In this document: positions 1-7,809 of the stretch, piece by piece
Numbering within the stretch: position 1 is the first letter of the stretch
Layout of the letters: each line of letters opens with the position of its first letter
IMG/VR virus record: IMGVR_UViG_3300036885_000082
Coordinates: 1 to 33,643 of that record
DNA length: 33,643 bases
Source of the DNA: a virus
Reading direction: 5' to 3' (one strand)
Program-made: the position numbers and the translations under genes
Notes under the pieces: generated by a model
Database searches by the model: none
Seen by the model: only the letters and a program-made list of their open reading frames with translations
Told to the model about the DNA's origin: nothing

Positions 1-392
1 GTCCCACTCATAATGAAGTAAGTATAATTTCCATACGAACTAACATCAAAGACAGACGAATTAGCATCAGCTTGATTCCAATCATACGCCTCAACACCGA
101 AAGTTAATTTACCAACTGTACAATCATTGATCGTCCCTGTCAATTTGGAAGCATTCAAAGTAGAAGATGCAGTTAGATAACTTCCTTTAGGTTGGTACTT
201 AGTAGTATCATTTCCCGCATTGAATAATGAATCTGTAATTTTCTTAGTTACGCCATTCTGAAAAATAGGAATTAGGTCTGCGCTATTGATCACCGTTGCC
301 GGTGGAAACTGATCTATTCTTTTGTCCTGCGCTAACGTTGGAAATGTTAACACCGATAAAAGTAACGTAAAAATTATGTGTCTGAGTTTCAC
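1..392 (-). CDS. Tail-fibre-like protein with signal peptide (3' end outside window)
   Basis: The reading frame is open from a GTG at 392 to the left edge, so only about 130 N-terminal residues are visible. An AGGAG sits 5 nt before the GTG. Residues 1-21 look like a Sec signal peptide: KLRH, then a run of I/L/F/T, then 'TLAQ'. Next comes 'RIDQFPPATVINSADLIPIF' followed by 'QNGVTKKIT', a pattern typical of phage appendage N-termini (ADLIPxxQxGVTKKxT). It is the last visible gene of the tail module and follows the minor tail protein by 28 nt. A signal peptide on a tail fibre is odd; the protein may instead be surface-displayed. I infer a receptor-binding or fibre role, with moderate certainty. 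Confidence 0.6.
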   Translation of the reverse strand, partial: MKLRHIIFTLLLSVLTFPTLAQDKRIDQFPPATVINSADLIPIFQNGVTKKITDSLFNAGNDTTKYQPKGSYLTASSTLNASKLTGTINDCTVGKLTFGVEAYDWNQADANSSVFDVSSYGNYTYFIMSG

Positions 393-420
393 TTTATCTC
401 CTAATTATTTATTAAAAATT

Positions 421-927
421 TTATAATATAACATGCCAGCCATTCTCGTCAACAACATGCCCGCCACCCTCAAGCGTCCATGTAGCGGGGTCAGCGAGAC
501 ACGCTGCAAGATCGACATACGTAGCACTTTGCAATTTGATAATTACCATGTCATAATCAATAATATCGTTTAAGTAATAAGGCGTAATGTCTGTAACGTG
601 AAAAAACACACTCGCTCCACTTCCGTCTTTCAAAATTGCTCCGTCTGCGCAAGCCTTAAAATAGACGTCCGCATGATTGAGGGCGTATATTTGGATAAAT
701 TTATCTCTCGGAGTTATACCGTCAATCTCCACGCAATATTTGTGGAGATTAACTACAATCTCAAATTCTGCATAATCTCCGTAAGTTTTCCAATTTCTCT
801 TTCTCGTAAATAGTGAGGTCGATAGCACTTCGTCCGGTACTGAAAACGTCGGCGTTAGAACTGCATGATCTAAAACTACCGTATTACCGCCGTTGATTAG
901 CGCAGGGCTGCCCATTCCAAAAAACAT
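421..927 (-). CDS. Putative minor tail/baseplate protein
   Basis: A 168-residue protein with an excellent AGGAGG four nt before the ATG. It is rich in beta-strand-forming residues and has no signal peptide or membrane segment. I do not recognise the family from sequence alone. It lies 9 nt after the tail hub gene and before the fibre-like gene, so it is probably a distal tail or baseplate component. The C-terminus ('GGGHVVDENGWHVIL') resembles the short glycine-tryptophan ends of phage adaptor proteins, but this is weak evidence. Confidence 0.5.
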   Translation of the reverse strand: MFFGMGSPALINGGNTVVLDHAVLTPTFSVPDEVLSTSLFTRKRNWKTYGDYAEFEIVVNLHKYCVEIDGITPRDKFIQIYALNHADVYFKACADGAILKDGSGASVFFHVTDITPYYLNDIIDYDMVIIKLQSATYVDLAACLADPATWTLEGGGHVVDENGWHVIL

Positions 928-936
928 TATTCCTCC

Positions 937-2157
937 TTAAACATTTTGCGTTATTAACATAAATTCGCCATTAAGGTCATACTGTAACGAGAGCACTTGA
1001 AAGTAGTGTCCTATACTTATCGCGCCTGTAATAGTCTGGAGAGTATAGTCTGATAATATCCGAACGACACAAAGGCGACCGTGTGTCGCATAATCAACCA
1101 TATCGAACCAAATACAATCATCACCTATCATATACACGTGAATGTAGTCCGAAGGGGACGGAGAGGTGCGAAATAAAAATCTTAAATTATTATACCAATC
1201 GAGAGAGAGTAAATCATTTGATGCTGCCGACTCGACATAATCCCTCTGAATACTCGGGTCGATTTTAGCGGCGAAAGTGTACGTATAATAATCTGATCTG
1301 TTAGCAGCCTTGAAACCAACACTCACACCGTCCCCCTGAGCTGGCTGTCCCGCAGTCTGATAGCCGAAAATCTGACTTTTATATAAATAATTGCAGTCGA
1401 CCGTTATCAGGGGAAGCCAATCATTTCTTATAAGTCTATAGCCGTCTGGATTATCGGGGTCGTCTATTATTGTTAATTTGAAAATTGGCAACGTCATTCT
1501 TACAAAGTCCCATAGGTACGGTCTTAAGACATTCACCGCTTTATCATTTACGCTTCCCGCTCCATGAAATATGGTGTCCTGATTCAACGCCCAGACCATT
1601 TGCATATCAAGGCACACCTGAGCAAGTTCAATCTGTGTCGAGCCTGTCATTGGAAGTCCGCTCGTTAGGTCAATATTAAAAATAACCGCTTTCCATACGT
1701 CAGGCATAATACTAAGAGGAAAACCGCACGCCTGAAACATACATTGCAGTAAATACAAATATGTTACATTCTCGTGTCCTGTGTTATCTGTGGAGTAATT
1801 AAATGCCATATTTGAGGCGTCTAACTGAGCTTGCAGCACGCTCGAACATATTTTTTTCACTGTTAGCTTTTGGTAAGCATAACTAAGAGACACTGTCCAG
1901 AACGAAGTCTCTATATCCCTATTCGCTTTTGTTATAACGTATTTTTTTAGAACTACCGAGTCCAGAAATAACCTAACGTCTGCGCCGACTGTTAAAGCGT
2001 ACGGGATTTTATCAAATATGCTTAAATCAAAAGTCGAAATAACAGGCTCTCCCCTGTCCGTATGCTCCTGAATTGGAAATACGCTATTCGTTATATCGAC
2101 ATAATCGCTTATGTCCTGCCATGCAGAGCCGACATATAATTTTAAGCTATACGACAT
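937..2157 (-). CDS. Tail hub / distal tail protein (Tal-like)
   Basis: A 406-residue protein that begins 11 nt inside the end of the tape measure gene. The N-terminus (SLKLYVGSAWQDISDYVDI) followed by alternating strands and a 'VRLFLDSVVLKKYVITK' segment resembles the beta-rich entry domain of siphophage hub proteins, which link the tail tube to the tip. The position directly after the tape measure supports this role. No peptidase or lysozyme motif is visible. The specific family is inferred mainly from synteny. Confidence 0.6.
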   Translation of the reverse strand: MSYSLKLYVGSAWQDISDYVDITNSVFPIQEHTDRGEPVISTFDLSIFDKIPYALTVGADVRLFLDSVVLKKYVITKANRDIETSFWTVSLSYAYQKLTVKKICSSVLQAQLDASNMAFNYSTDNTGHENVTYLYLLQCMFQACGFPLSIMPDVWKAVIFNIDLTSGLPMTGSTQIELAQVCLDMQMVWALNQDTIFHGAGSVNDKAVNVLRPYLWDFVRMTLPIFKLTIIDDPDNPDGYRLIRNDWLPLITVDCNYLYKSQIFGYQTAGQPAQGDGVSVGFKAANRSDYYTYTFAAKIDPSIQRDYVESAASNDLLSLDWYNNLRFLFRTSPSPSDYIHVYMIGDDCIWFDMVDYATHGRLCVVRILSDYTLQTITGAISIGHYFQVLSLQYDLNGEFMLITQNV

Positions 2158-4546
2158 TCCTAACCCCTGCGTTATTTAATCGTAGCTGACTTTTATTAAC
2201 AGTCTCCCTTGTGAACGTCAAACCGTCTATGTTAGCATGCACGTTTACAATCGGACTCATGTTTTTATTTATTAAATTTCGATTAAGTGCAAGTATGGCG
2301 TTCACAATATCCATGTTATTATTTGAGCTCTGCCCTGCGGGTGTAACTTGTACGTGTTCCCCGCTTTCTACTAAGATCGGGTAAGAGTCATTAGGAAAAC
2401 CTGGCGGTACTGTAAAATCGCCTCCCTGCGCTAATTTCGGAGCTATACTAAAACCGCGTGCTAAAGTCATTGCCATAGAAAATCCAGCCATTCCCGCAGT
2501 ATCCGCACCTCCAAAACTCATTATACTTGCTAACATAGCTGGCTCTGCATATGCAGCCGCCAAAAGCCCTCCCGTTGTCACGCCCGCAATAACAGCCGTC
2601 GTCTGTGCTCCCTCTGACACTGCTTCTTGAATAAAAATACTTTCAATGTATTTCTCTACAATATTTCCAAGTGCTGTCACTATGGAGTCGATAATACTTG
2701 CGCCAGCATCTTTGAAAATGCTTTTAAGACCTTCGCCTAAATTCTTTGTCCCATTCATCATTTGAGTTATTGTACTTTTCCAATTACTCACAAGTGATTT
2801 TGTAAGATTCGTAGTCGAGTCATACATAAAGGAATTATTCTTTTTCCATGCTACGACTAACTTATCCTGTTGCGCTTTTTGATAATCGCTTACATTTGAT
2901 TTGTCCTCTTTCTCTCCAAACTGTTTCTGCTGAGTGATGTCGATTAAGGGTTTATTAGTACCAAGCTCTTTATTCTTTGCTTTAATTTTTTCGTTTTCTT
3001 CTTCCAAAGATTTCAATTTTGCTGCGAGAAGTTTCGCTAAATATGTTTTATATTCCTCAAGTGAGAGAGTATGGTCTCTGATCTGAGTGTCAACTCTTTC
3101 TTTCTCAAGTGATGTTATTTGAGCGTCGTACGACTTTTCAAATTCTATTTTTTTAGCGAGTAATTCTTCCTCCGCTTTTTTCTCATCGTCGACTCTGCCC
3201 TGATTAGCTTCCTTGAGAGCGGTTTCTAAAGCGACTCCTAAAAGTTTTTTCTTATCGTTAATAATTTGCTGCTGAGCCACACTGAGCCCGCCAACCTTTT
3301 CTTCATTCTCAAGTTTAAGCATACCGATATTATACTCGTCACTTGCTTCTTTCTCGTCTTTATCATATTTGTTTTTTATATCGTCTCTGTAAAGTTTTCC
3401 GTATGCTTCCATGAGCTGATATTGTACGTCAAGTTGATCTTTAGCCTGAGCCTCCGCTTCTTTCTTTAAGTCGGCTGCGGCTTTCTGATCTGCTTTTGTG
3501 GGGTCTCCCATGTTAAGAGGTTTCACTTTAACATTCATTTCAAGTTTTTGATTAGCCTTGAATAAACTTGCTATCGAGTCGTATGAGTCCACTGCGTCAT
3601 TTTTCATTGCAGTTAAACCACTCCCCCATATTTGAACTGCATGCTTAAAATCTCCCATAGCAAAAGCGACAAAAGAAGCTCCGAAAGTTCCCATGATGTC
3701 ACCAGTCTCTAAAATGGCAATTTTAATAAGTAAGAAAGCTCCGGCTATAATTTTCGCTGCAATTCCGAGCCCTTGCATCATGGCAGTAGTGTTATTTCCC
3801 TTGTCGATTGCTCCACTAAAGCTGCCTGTTACTGCTTCGATAGCCGGTACAAGCTCCGCTCCCATTCCCTTTTGAAGCTCCTCGACCTTATGGCTGAGAA
3901 TTTCCATACGTCCGGCGTACGTGTTAGCACTTGCCTGAGCCACTCCCCCGAAGTGATTAGATATGCCTTCGGTTATCATCTTAAGACGTTCCTCAGAGCC
4001 GCTCACTCCCTGTACGTCAATACCCATACGTCTTAAAGCGTTTGCCTGAGAACCGAAAGACCGTGTTATCATTGTCCCTGCGGCTTCAAAGCTCATTCCC
4101 CTTGCGGTTGCTAAGTCCATTGCAGCCTGAGTAAGCTGTTTAATTGTATCTGCGTTTCTTGTGTACATGCCCATAAATGACATGCCCTCAAGCAAATCAT
4201 TTTTCTTAAATCTTGTAGTTTTATCTAACGAGTCTGCGTATTTATCAAGCTCCTTTGAAGCTGCGCCAACAGCGAAATTTAATTTAGTGAGAGCGGTCTC
4301 AGACTTTCCGTATAGGTCAACACCTTCCTTGAGAAAATCAAAAATCTTTGCAGCTGCGAAAAATCCCGCTAACATGCCGGTGACTTTAGTTATACCCGCA
4401 CCGATTTTATCGGAGAATACGCTCCCTATTTCCTCTGCCTTTGTGGCTGTCGTACTCTTAAGATCGTTAAGGCTCTGTTCCATTTTATCGACCTTAGCGC
4501 TGATCTCGACATAGGTCTCGCCTAAACTATTTCCACTATCACTCAA
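2147..4546 (-). CDS. Tail tape measure protein
   Basis: A 799-residue protein starting at TTG, with AAGGAGG five nt upstream. The N-terminal ~240 residues look like the TP901-type tape measure domain (for example 'MSFEAAGTMITRSFGSQANALRRMGI'-like helical sequence around residues 150-176). Hydrophobic segments follow at about 260-300, a long highly charged coiled coil (rich in K, E and Q) at about 350-560, and another Gly/Ala-rich hydrophobic stretch at about 640-700. The tape measure fixes tail length. At the usual ~1.5 angstrom per residue this predicts a tail near 120 nm, which fits a siphovirus. It is preceded by the G/GT chaperone genes, the classical order. Confidence 0.92.
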   Translation of the reverse strand: MSDSGNSLGETYVEISAKVDKMEQSLNDLKSTTATKAEEIGSVFSDKIGAGITKVTGMLAGFFAAAKIFDFLKEGVDLYGKSETALTKLNFAVGAASKELDKYADSLDKTTRFKKNDLLEGMSFMGMYTRNADTIKQLTQAAMDLATARGMSFEAAGTMITRSFGSQANALRRMGIDVQGVSGSEERLKMITEGISNHFGGVAQASANTYAGRMEILSHKVEELQKGMGAELVPAIEAVTGSFSGAIDKGNNTTAMMQGLGIAAKIIAGAFLLIKIAILETGDIMGTFGASFVAFAMGDFKHAVQIWGSGLTAMKNDAVDSYDSIASLFKANQKLEMNVKVKPLNMGDPTKADQKAAADLKKEAEAQAKDQLDVQYQLMEAYGKLYRDDIKNKYDKDEKEASDEYNIGMLKLENEEKVGGLSVAQQQIINDKKKLLGVALETALKEANQGRVDDEKKAEEELLAKKIEFEKSYDAQITSLEKERVDTQIRDHTLSLEEYKTYLAKLLAAKLKSLEEENEKIKAKNKELGTNKPLIDITQQKQFGEKEDKSNVSDYQKAQQDKLVVAWKKNNSFMYDSTTNLTKSLVSNWKSTITQMMNGTKNLGEGLKSIFKDAGASIIDSIVTALGNIVEKYIESIFIQEAVSEGAQTTAVIAGVTTGGLLAAAYAEPAMLASIMSFGGADTAGMAGFSMAMTLARGFSIAPKLAQGGDFTVPPGFPNDSYPILVESGEHVQVTPAGQSSNNNMDIVNAILALNRNLINKNMSPIVNVHANIDGLTFTRETVNKSQLRLNNAGVRNVV

Positions 4547-4787
4547 GAGTGCCTCCTTCGTTTATGAATTTCTGATAGTCCATTTCTGCCGATTGTTTTC
4601 TATCCGTGTATGTTTCAAGATCAATTTTTCCGCTATGCACGTAACTCATTAAAGCAATAGCCCTGTCAAGTAATTCTCTGTATTCAGTTATTAAACGCTT
4701 CTCTGTTTTTTCGTAAGATATATTACAGTAGTGAGCTATTAAGGTGTTTGAGGTGACTCGACTAATTCGTTTGCTATCTCCGCTACT
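4539..4787 (-). CDS. GT-type tail chaperone extension (read by -1 frameshift)
   Basis: This is an open 82-codon frame in the -1 phase relative to the upstream chaperone gene. It runs from the A10 run to a TGA that overlaps the tape measure start. It has no convincing own start: no SD precedes its internal ATGs. If a ribosome slips back one base on the A-run (4787-4796), it continues with AGT AGC GGA ... and makes a chaperone of about 186 residues. The product contains 'HYCNISYEKTEKRLITEY' and 'DRAIALMSYVHSGKIDLETY', a typical small helical tail-chaperone domain that would contact the tape measure. This matches the lambda G/GT arrangement. The frame is directly visible; its use is inferred. 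Confidence 0.8.
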   Translation of the reverse strand, partial: SSGDSKRISRVTSNTLIAHYCNISYEKTEKRLITEYRELLDRAIALMSYVHSGKIDLETYTDRKQSAEMDYQKFINEGGTLE

Positions 4788-5101
4788 TTTTTTTTTACGT
4801 CCACGCCCTCAAGTAATAAAGCCTCTGCGTACAGATCAAAAATTTGAGACTGAGAAAATATTTTAAGCAAATAATTTGGTTTAAGCAGTTTTCTCATTTC
4901 CCATTTTTTAATAAATCCATGCCACTTGATACAGTCATAATTATACCTGAGCGACTGACTGATAGTAGTAGCGCATACAATTAAATTACTTGCTGGCTTA
5001 TCTGCGTTCTTTTTAGCAAATTCCGCAAGTGATAAAACGTCCTCTGCTGATCGCTCAGAGAGGACGCCAAAGCCTTCGATAAATTTCGTGGCTCTAATCA
5101 T
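4739..5101 (-). CDS. Tail assembly chaperone (G-like)
   Basis: A 120-residue, mostly helical protein between the major tail protein and the tape measure gene, the position of lambda gpG. The ATG follows the previous stop after 3 nt with no clear SD, so coupling is likely. Codons 99-102 (the V-KKK segment) contain ten consecutive A bases, an ideal slippery run. Without slipping, the protein ends 'VESPQTP'. With a -1 slip it is extended by 82 residues. Known role of the family: it coats the tape measure during tail-tube assembly. Family identity comes from size, position and the frameshift rather than from motifs. Confidence 0.75.
   Translation of the reverse strand: MIRATKFIEGFGVLSERSAEDVLSLAEFAKKNADKPASNLIVCATTISQSLRYNYDCIKWHGFIKKWEMRKLLKPNYLLKIFSQSQIFDLYAEALLLEGVDVKKKVAEIANELVESPQTP
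4787..4796 (-). promoter_or_regulatory. Slippery A10 run for -1 frameshifting
   Basis: Ten A residues in the coding strand (ten T on the plus strand) fall in the zero frame as GTA AAA AAA AAA GTA, containing overlapping A AAA AAA heptamers. The -1 frame is open from here for 82 codons, whereas the zero frame stops at 4739. I did not identify a downstream pseudoknot or an upstream SD stimulator with certainty. Confidence 0.75.
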
Positions 5102-5104
5102 ATA

Positions 5105-5491
5105 TTAGGTATGTACTTCCGTTAAAGTTCCTGTTCCGGTGAAGTTTCTGCTGACCTGTACGGCGTTGCCGCCAACGGTGTCAACGTCAAAGCCTTCCTC
5201 AGTTATAATAACGTTACCGGAGTAAGTCGAGCCTGTGTCGGCTACACCTGAGAACGCTACTATTGAGTTTATAGCAGGAGGTGTTACGCCAACTCTCATA
5301 AACCCTGTGAATGAACCAGTCCAGCCGATATTTTTAGCGGGCTTAAATTCCTCGAAGCCAGCCGAGCCGTTATCGCTTACGTTTATCGGTGAAGCTGATT
5401 TTTTCAAGCTCCACTTTGTTATTTTAACTGCTGTCGGCGTGCTGCCGAAAGATATAGTCCCTAAAATCCCTGTGATTACGTCGCCTGTCAT
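5105..5491 (-). CDS. Major tail (tube) protein
   Basis: A 128-residue Gly/Ser/Thr/Val-rich beta protein that starts at ATG with AGGAG five nt upstream. It contains 'WSLKKSASPINVSDNGSAG', 'GWTGSFTGFM' and 'FTGTGTLTEV', which fit the tail-tube beta-sandwich of siphoviruses. It sits between the tail terminator and the tail chaperones, the standard slot for the tube protein. Its leader carries the T8-AATCA element also found before the capsid gene, as expected of a highly expressed virion gene. The length is on the short side for the family. Confidence 0.75.
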   Translation of the reverse strand: MTGDVITGILGTISFGSTPTAVKITKWSLKKSASPINVSDNGSAGFEEFKPAKNIGWTGSFTGFMRVGVTPPAINSIVAFSGVADTGSTYSGNVIITEEGFDVDTVGGNAVQVSRNFTGTGTLTEVHT

Positions 5492-5521
5492 TATGTCTCC
5501 TACTTAAGTGATTAAAAAAAA

Positions 5522-5992
5522 TTACTGTTCATCAAAAATTTGTAAGTTAATCCGGTATTGAAGTACCGAAGTCCAAACCTTATCCACACGTGGAACGAAA
5601 CGAGTAAAATCTCTTTTGGATTTCGTTACGTATGCAATAGTTGTAGTTACGGTATGCCCGACTGTCCCGCTTATCTGAGTAAAACTCATTAAAGACTGAA
5701 TTGCGTTAAAAGTTTTTTCTGCTGCTGCCGCTAAATTTCCGACCGCCTCCGAACTTTCCGACTCGTCATATAAATTTATCTGCATTAAAACCGTTTCAAA
5801 TTTATCTGCTGAATCCTTTTTATTATCGGGAAAGGTTAATTGGAATACTCCGTAAGTTTTCTCCAAATTATCGTCTGGTTTCTCTGCATAGAAAAAATTA
5901 TCTCCGAGCAAGTTTTTCAAAAAGCCTGCGTCCGTGTTAGCACTATAAACAGCCATAATTTGAGCTTTAGTTTTATTATACATGTTATTCAT
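5522..5992 (-). CDS. Tail terminator / tail completion protein
   Basis: A 156-residue protein whose ATG overlaps the preceding stop (TAATG). It has an N-terminal helix, a central beta region ('TYGVFQLTFPDNKKDSADKF', 'VLMQINLYDESESS') and a helix 'AAAAEKTFNAIQSL'. This layout resembles the tail-terminator/minor-capsid completion family (DUF3168-like). Position between the gp10-like and major tail genes agrees. It probably caps the tail tube and joins it to the head. The call rests on fold impression and synteny. Confidence 0.6.
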   Translation of the reverse strand: MNNMYNKTKAQIMAVYSANTDAGFLKNLLGDNFFYAEKPDDNLEKTYGVFQLTFPDNKKDSADKFETVLMQINLYDESESSEAVGNLAAAAEKTFNAIQSLMSFTQISGTVGHTVTTTIAYVTKSKRDFTRFVPRVDKVWTSVLQYRINLQIFDEQ

Positions 5993-6423
5993 TAAGAAGA
6001 AGCCTCCAAGTTTAATAGCTGTTTTATTCTGTCAAGATTTTCCTCAACCGCTCCTCTTAAAAACATTGCATTTGGAGCGTTACCCCCGATACCAAGCTCC
6101 ACGTAAGGAGCGTACTCTACGTTAGAGCCGATACGTACCGATAATTCAGGAGCGTTATTTTGAAGTCCGTCTCCTGATGAAGCTGCTGGCTGACCTTCGG
6201 GTCTCACCCCCGAACGTTCATTTTCAGTTGCGTAAGTGATCGAGCCTCTTAGCCGTCCTCCCACTCTGCCGCTTCCCTGTGGATATGAACCCACGACACA
6301 ACGGCTAACAGCCTCGCCTTGTACGAATACACCGACAAGGATAAGTTTATCTCTTAAATTTTCTTTTACCTTAACCATGAACTCAGGTATTCTCCAAGTG
6401 CTTGTTACTTTTACTTCACTCAT
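5992..6423 (-). CDS. HK97 gp10-like tail-head joining protein
   Basis: A 143-residue protein. The start overlaps the previous stop as ATGA. It has the family layout: an N-terminal helix, 'VGSYPQGSGRVGGRLRGSI' (gp10 proteins show '[ST]G.LR.SI' here), a middle 'RIGSNVEYAPYVELGIGG' (typical 'VG...YA.Y.E.GT') and a C-terminal helix after 'FLRGAVEEN'. The role is tail completion at the head-tail interface. Its position immediately after the lysis cassette shows the lysis genes are inserted between the connector and the tail genes. Confidence 0.8.
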   Translation of the reverse strand: MSEVKVTSTWRIPEFMVKVKENLRDKLILVGVFVQGEAVSRCVVGSYPQGSGRVGGRLRGSITYATENERSGVRPEGQPAASSGDGLQNNAPELSVRIGSNVEYAPYVELGIGGNAPNAMFLRGAVEENLDRIKQLLNLEASS

Positions 6424-6734
6424 TTCGGTATTATCTCATTAACTCTGCAAAAATCTTTCATAGCATCGAGTTTCTTACCGTTCTCTTTTGTGTCTGCCTG
6501 TACGGTTAAGGTGTGCTCCTGTACAATTTCAAGTATTGTACTGATCTTAACCAATAAGAGATTATTACTCTCTCTGGCTGCGTCGAGTTCTTTAATTTTG
6601 TCCTCATGGGCTTTCAGTCTGATATTAACATCTTTCTTAAAAGCCCATTGAAGCCCAACCTGAATACCAACCCAACCAATAGCGGTAATTATGCCGATTA
6701 GTAACTGAATAGCGGTCAGATTGATTGCTACCAT
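6420..6734 (-). CDS. Membrane-anchored coiled-coil protein, probable lysis accessory
   Basis: A 104-residue protein with one N-terminal transmembrane helix (residues ~8-30, 'IQLLIGIITAIGWVGIQVGL') and a charged helical tail (~32-95) that would form a coiled coil. The start overlaps the holin stop as TAATG. The layout resembles haemolysin XhlA-type or i-spanin-like proteins found beside holins. It is the last gene of the lysis block before gp10. Exact function unknown; a role in holin triggering or spanning the envelope is inferred. Confidence 0.55.
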   Translation of the reverse strand: MVAINLTAIQLLIGIITAIGWVGIQVGLQWAFKKDVNIRLKAHEDKIKELDAARESNNLLLVKISTILEIVQEHTLTVQADTKENGKKLDAMKDFCRVNEIIPK

Positions 6735-7306
6735 TACTTACTCAAACCTGTGGGTGGAGTCGTAGATACAGGAGTCGCTTTAGCGTTAGCCGCAAATATT
6801 CCAACTAGGGAAGTACCGCCTCCCGCAGTTAGTATCCATGTCAAAAGAGTCTGCACCCATGAAGGGAGCACAACACCGAATAGACTTATTACGCAAAAGC
6901 CCAAGGCAGGGATTAAAGCTAACAGAGCTCCGACAAGTGTTTTAGATTTGAAGTAACCCTCGAAATTATCGAACTGAGTTCTCCAATCGGTAAGACCTAA
7001 CAATCCTGTAAGGGTTGTTACGATACCGATAGCGGAACCCTCAAAAGTAGTGTGAGGAAAGAATAATGCGAATACGAAAGCTGCAACCAAAGCTATTAAA
7101 TAGCCAATAGGCTTTAATAAATTTGTCATTTGAACCTCTTTTTTTATTATTGAATTGATAGAATTATTTTTTACAATTTCATACTTACTATTTAACTCAG
7201 AATGAGCAAGTGAGTCGGCTTTTACGTAATCGGGTAACTCGTGTCCGACATTGCTATCTTGCTCATTGAGTTCAAAAAAACTTTTATTTTTATTAGTTAA
7301 ATCCAT
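6734..7306 (-). CDS. Holin-like membrane protein
   Basis: As annotated from the ATG at 7306 it has 190 residues: a hydrophilic ~59-residue N-terminus, then three or four hydrophobic helices (about residues 62-85, 92-106, 124-148 and 150-170), then a short Pro/Thr-rich tail. A second start at 7129 ('MTNLLKPIG') has a clear GAGG five nt upstream, while 7306 has no SD and only follows the small membrane ORF by 6 nt. The short form (131 residues) is the typical holin size, and a dual start could give holin and regulator. Neighbours (transglycosylase, tiny TM peptide, TM/coiled-coil protein) support a lysis role. Confidence 0.65.
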   Translation of the reverse strand: MDLTNKNKSFFELNEQDSNVGHELPDYVKADSLAHSELNSKYEIVKNNSINSIIKKEVQMTNLLKPIGYLIALVAAFVFALFFPHTTFEGSAIGIVTTLTGLLGLTDWRTQFDNFEGYFKSKTLVGALLALIPALGFCVISLFGVVLPSWVQTLLTWILTAGGGTSLVGIFAANAKATPVSTTPPTGLSK

Positions 7307-7312
7307 TTAAGA

Positions 7313-7402
7313 TTATTTTGTCTTTTTGTCTTTTGGAGGAAACAGCAAAAACGCTATGTAACTTCCCAATCCTACTACAAAGATTATTATTCCTGTTATC
7401 AT
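7313..7402 (-). CDS. 29-residue single-pass membrane peptide in lysis cassette
   Basis: A short gene whose ATG overlaps the stop of the lytic transglycosylase (GTATGA, a classic coupled ATGA junction). The product begins 'MITGIIIFVVGLGSYIAFLL', ends 'FPPKDKKTK', and is one hydrophobic helix with a positive tail. It would insert with the tail in the cytoplasm. It fills the gap between transglycosylase and holin-like genes exactly, which suggests that it is real. It could be an antiholin, pinholin-like or accessory lysis peptide; the sequence alone does not decide. Confidence 0.65.
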   Translation of the reverse strand: MITGIIIFVVGLGSYIAFLLFPPKDKKTK

Positions 7403-7809
7403 ACGGACCCCTTTTTATATTCATCATAATATTTTTCAATATTCAAAACGTAGTGATGTGTTTCCTCCGGTAAATACAAGAGAGCAAAAACTTTTAATTT
7501 CAATACGTTTCCCATTCCCCAATTATAAGCAGCGAGAACTTTCTCAGTATCTCCCTTAAATTCTCTCATCAGAGCACTCATATAGGCTGCCTGCGCTCTG
7601 ATATTTGAGTCAGGGTTAAATATATCACCCTTTCCGACCTGAGCCCATGTAGCGGGCATAAATTGAGCTAATCCTTTCGCTCCGCACTTCGATACTGCCA
7701 GAGGATTAAAAGCACTTTCCTGTTTGACCTGAGCCTTTAACAACAAGGGATCAATACTGCGGAGTATTCCATATTTAATAAATAACGAGTCGTATAAATT
7801 TTCGTTCAT
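7399..7809 (-). CDS. Lytic transglycosylase (SLT family endolysin)
   Basis: A 136-residue goose-lysozyme/SLT-fold enzyme that cleaves peptidoglycan glycan strands. Visible motifs are the catalytic glutamate E31 in 'QESAFNP', 'GAKGLAQFMPATW' at 43-55, 'AAYNWGMGN' at 93-101 and 'LPEETHHYV' at 113-121, all standard for the family. There is no signal peptide or cell-wall-binding domain, so export would depend on the holin. The ATG overlaps the connector stop as TAATG. Location beside holin-like genes argues for lysis rather than for a virion entry enzyme, though the latter is possible. Confidence 0.9.
   Translation of the reverse strand: MNENLYDSLFIKYGILRSIDPLLLKAQVKQESAFNPLAVSKCGAKGLAQFMPATWAQVGKGDIFNPDSNIRAQAAYMSALMREFKGDTEKVLAAYNWGMGNVLKLKVFALLYLPEETHHYVLNIEKYYDEYKKGSV

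Noticed and set aside
2147-4546. Plus-strand open frames of 60-117 codons over the tape measure gene
   Set aside because: They lie antisense to a long, well-supported gene, have no SD and show no domain; they reflect the composition of the coding strand.
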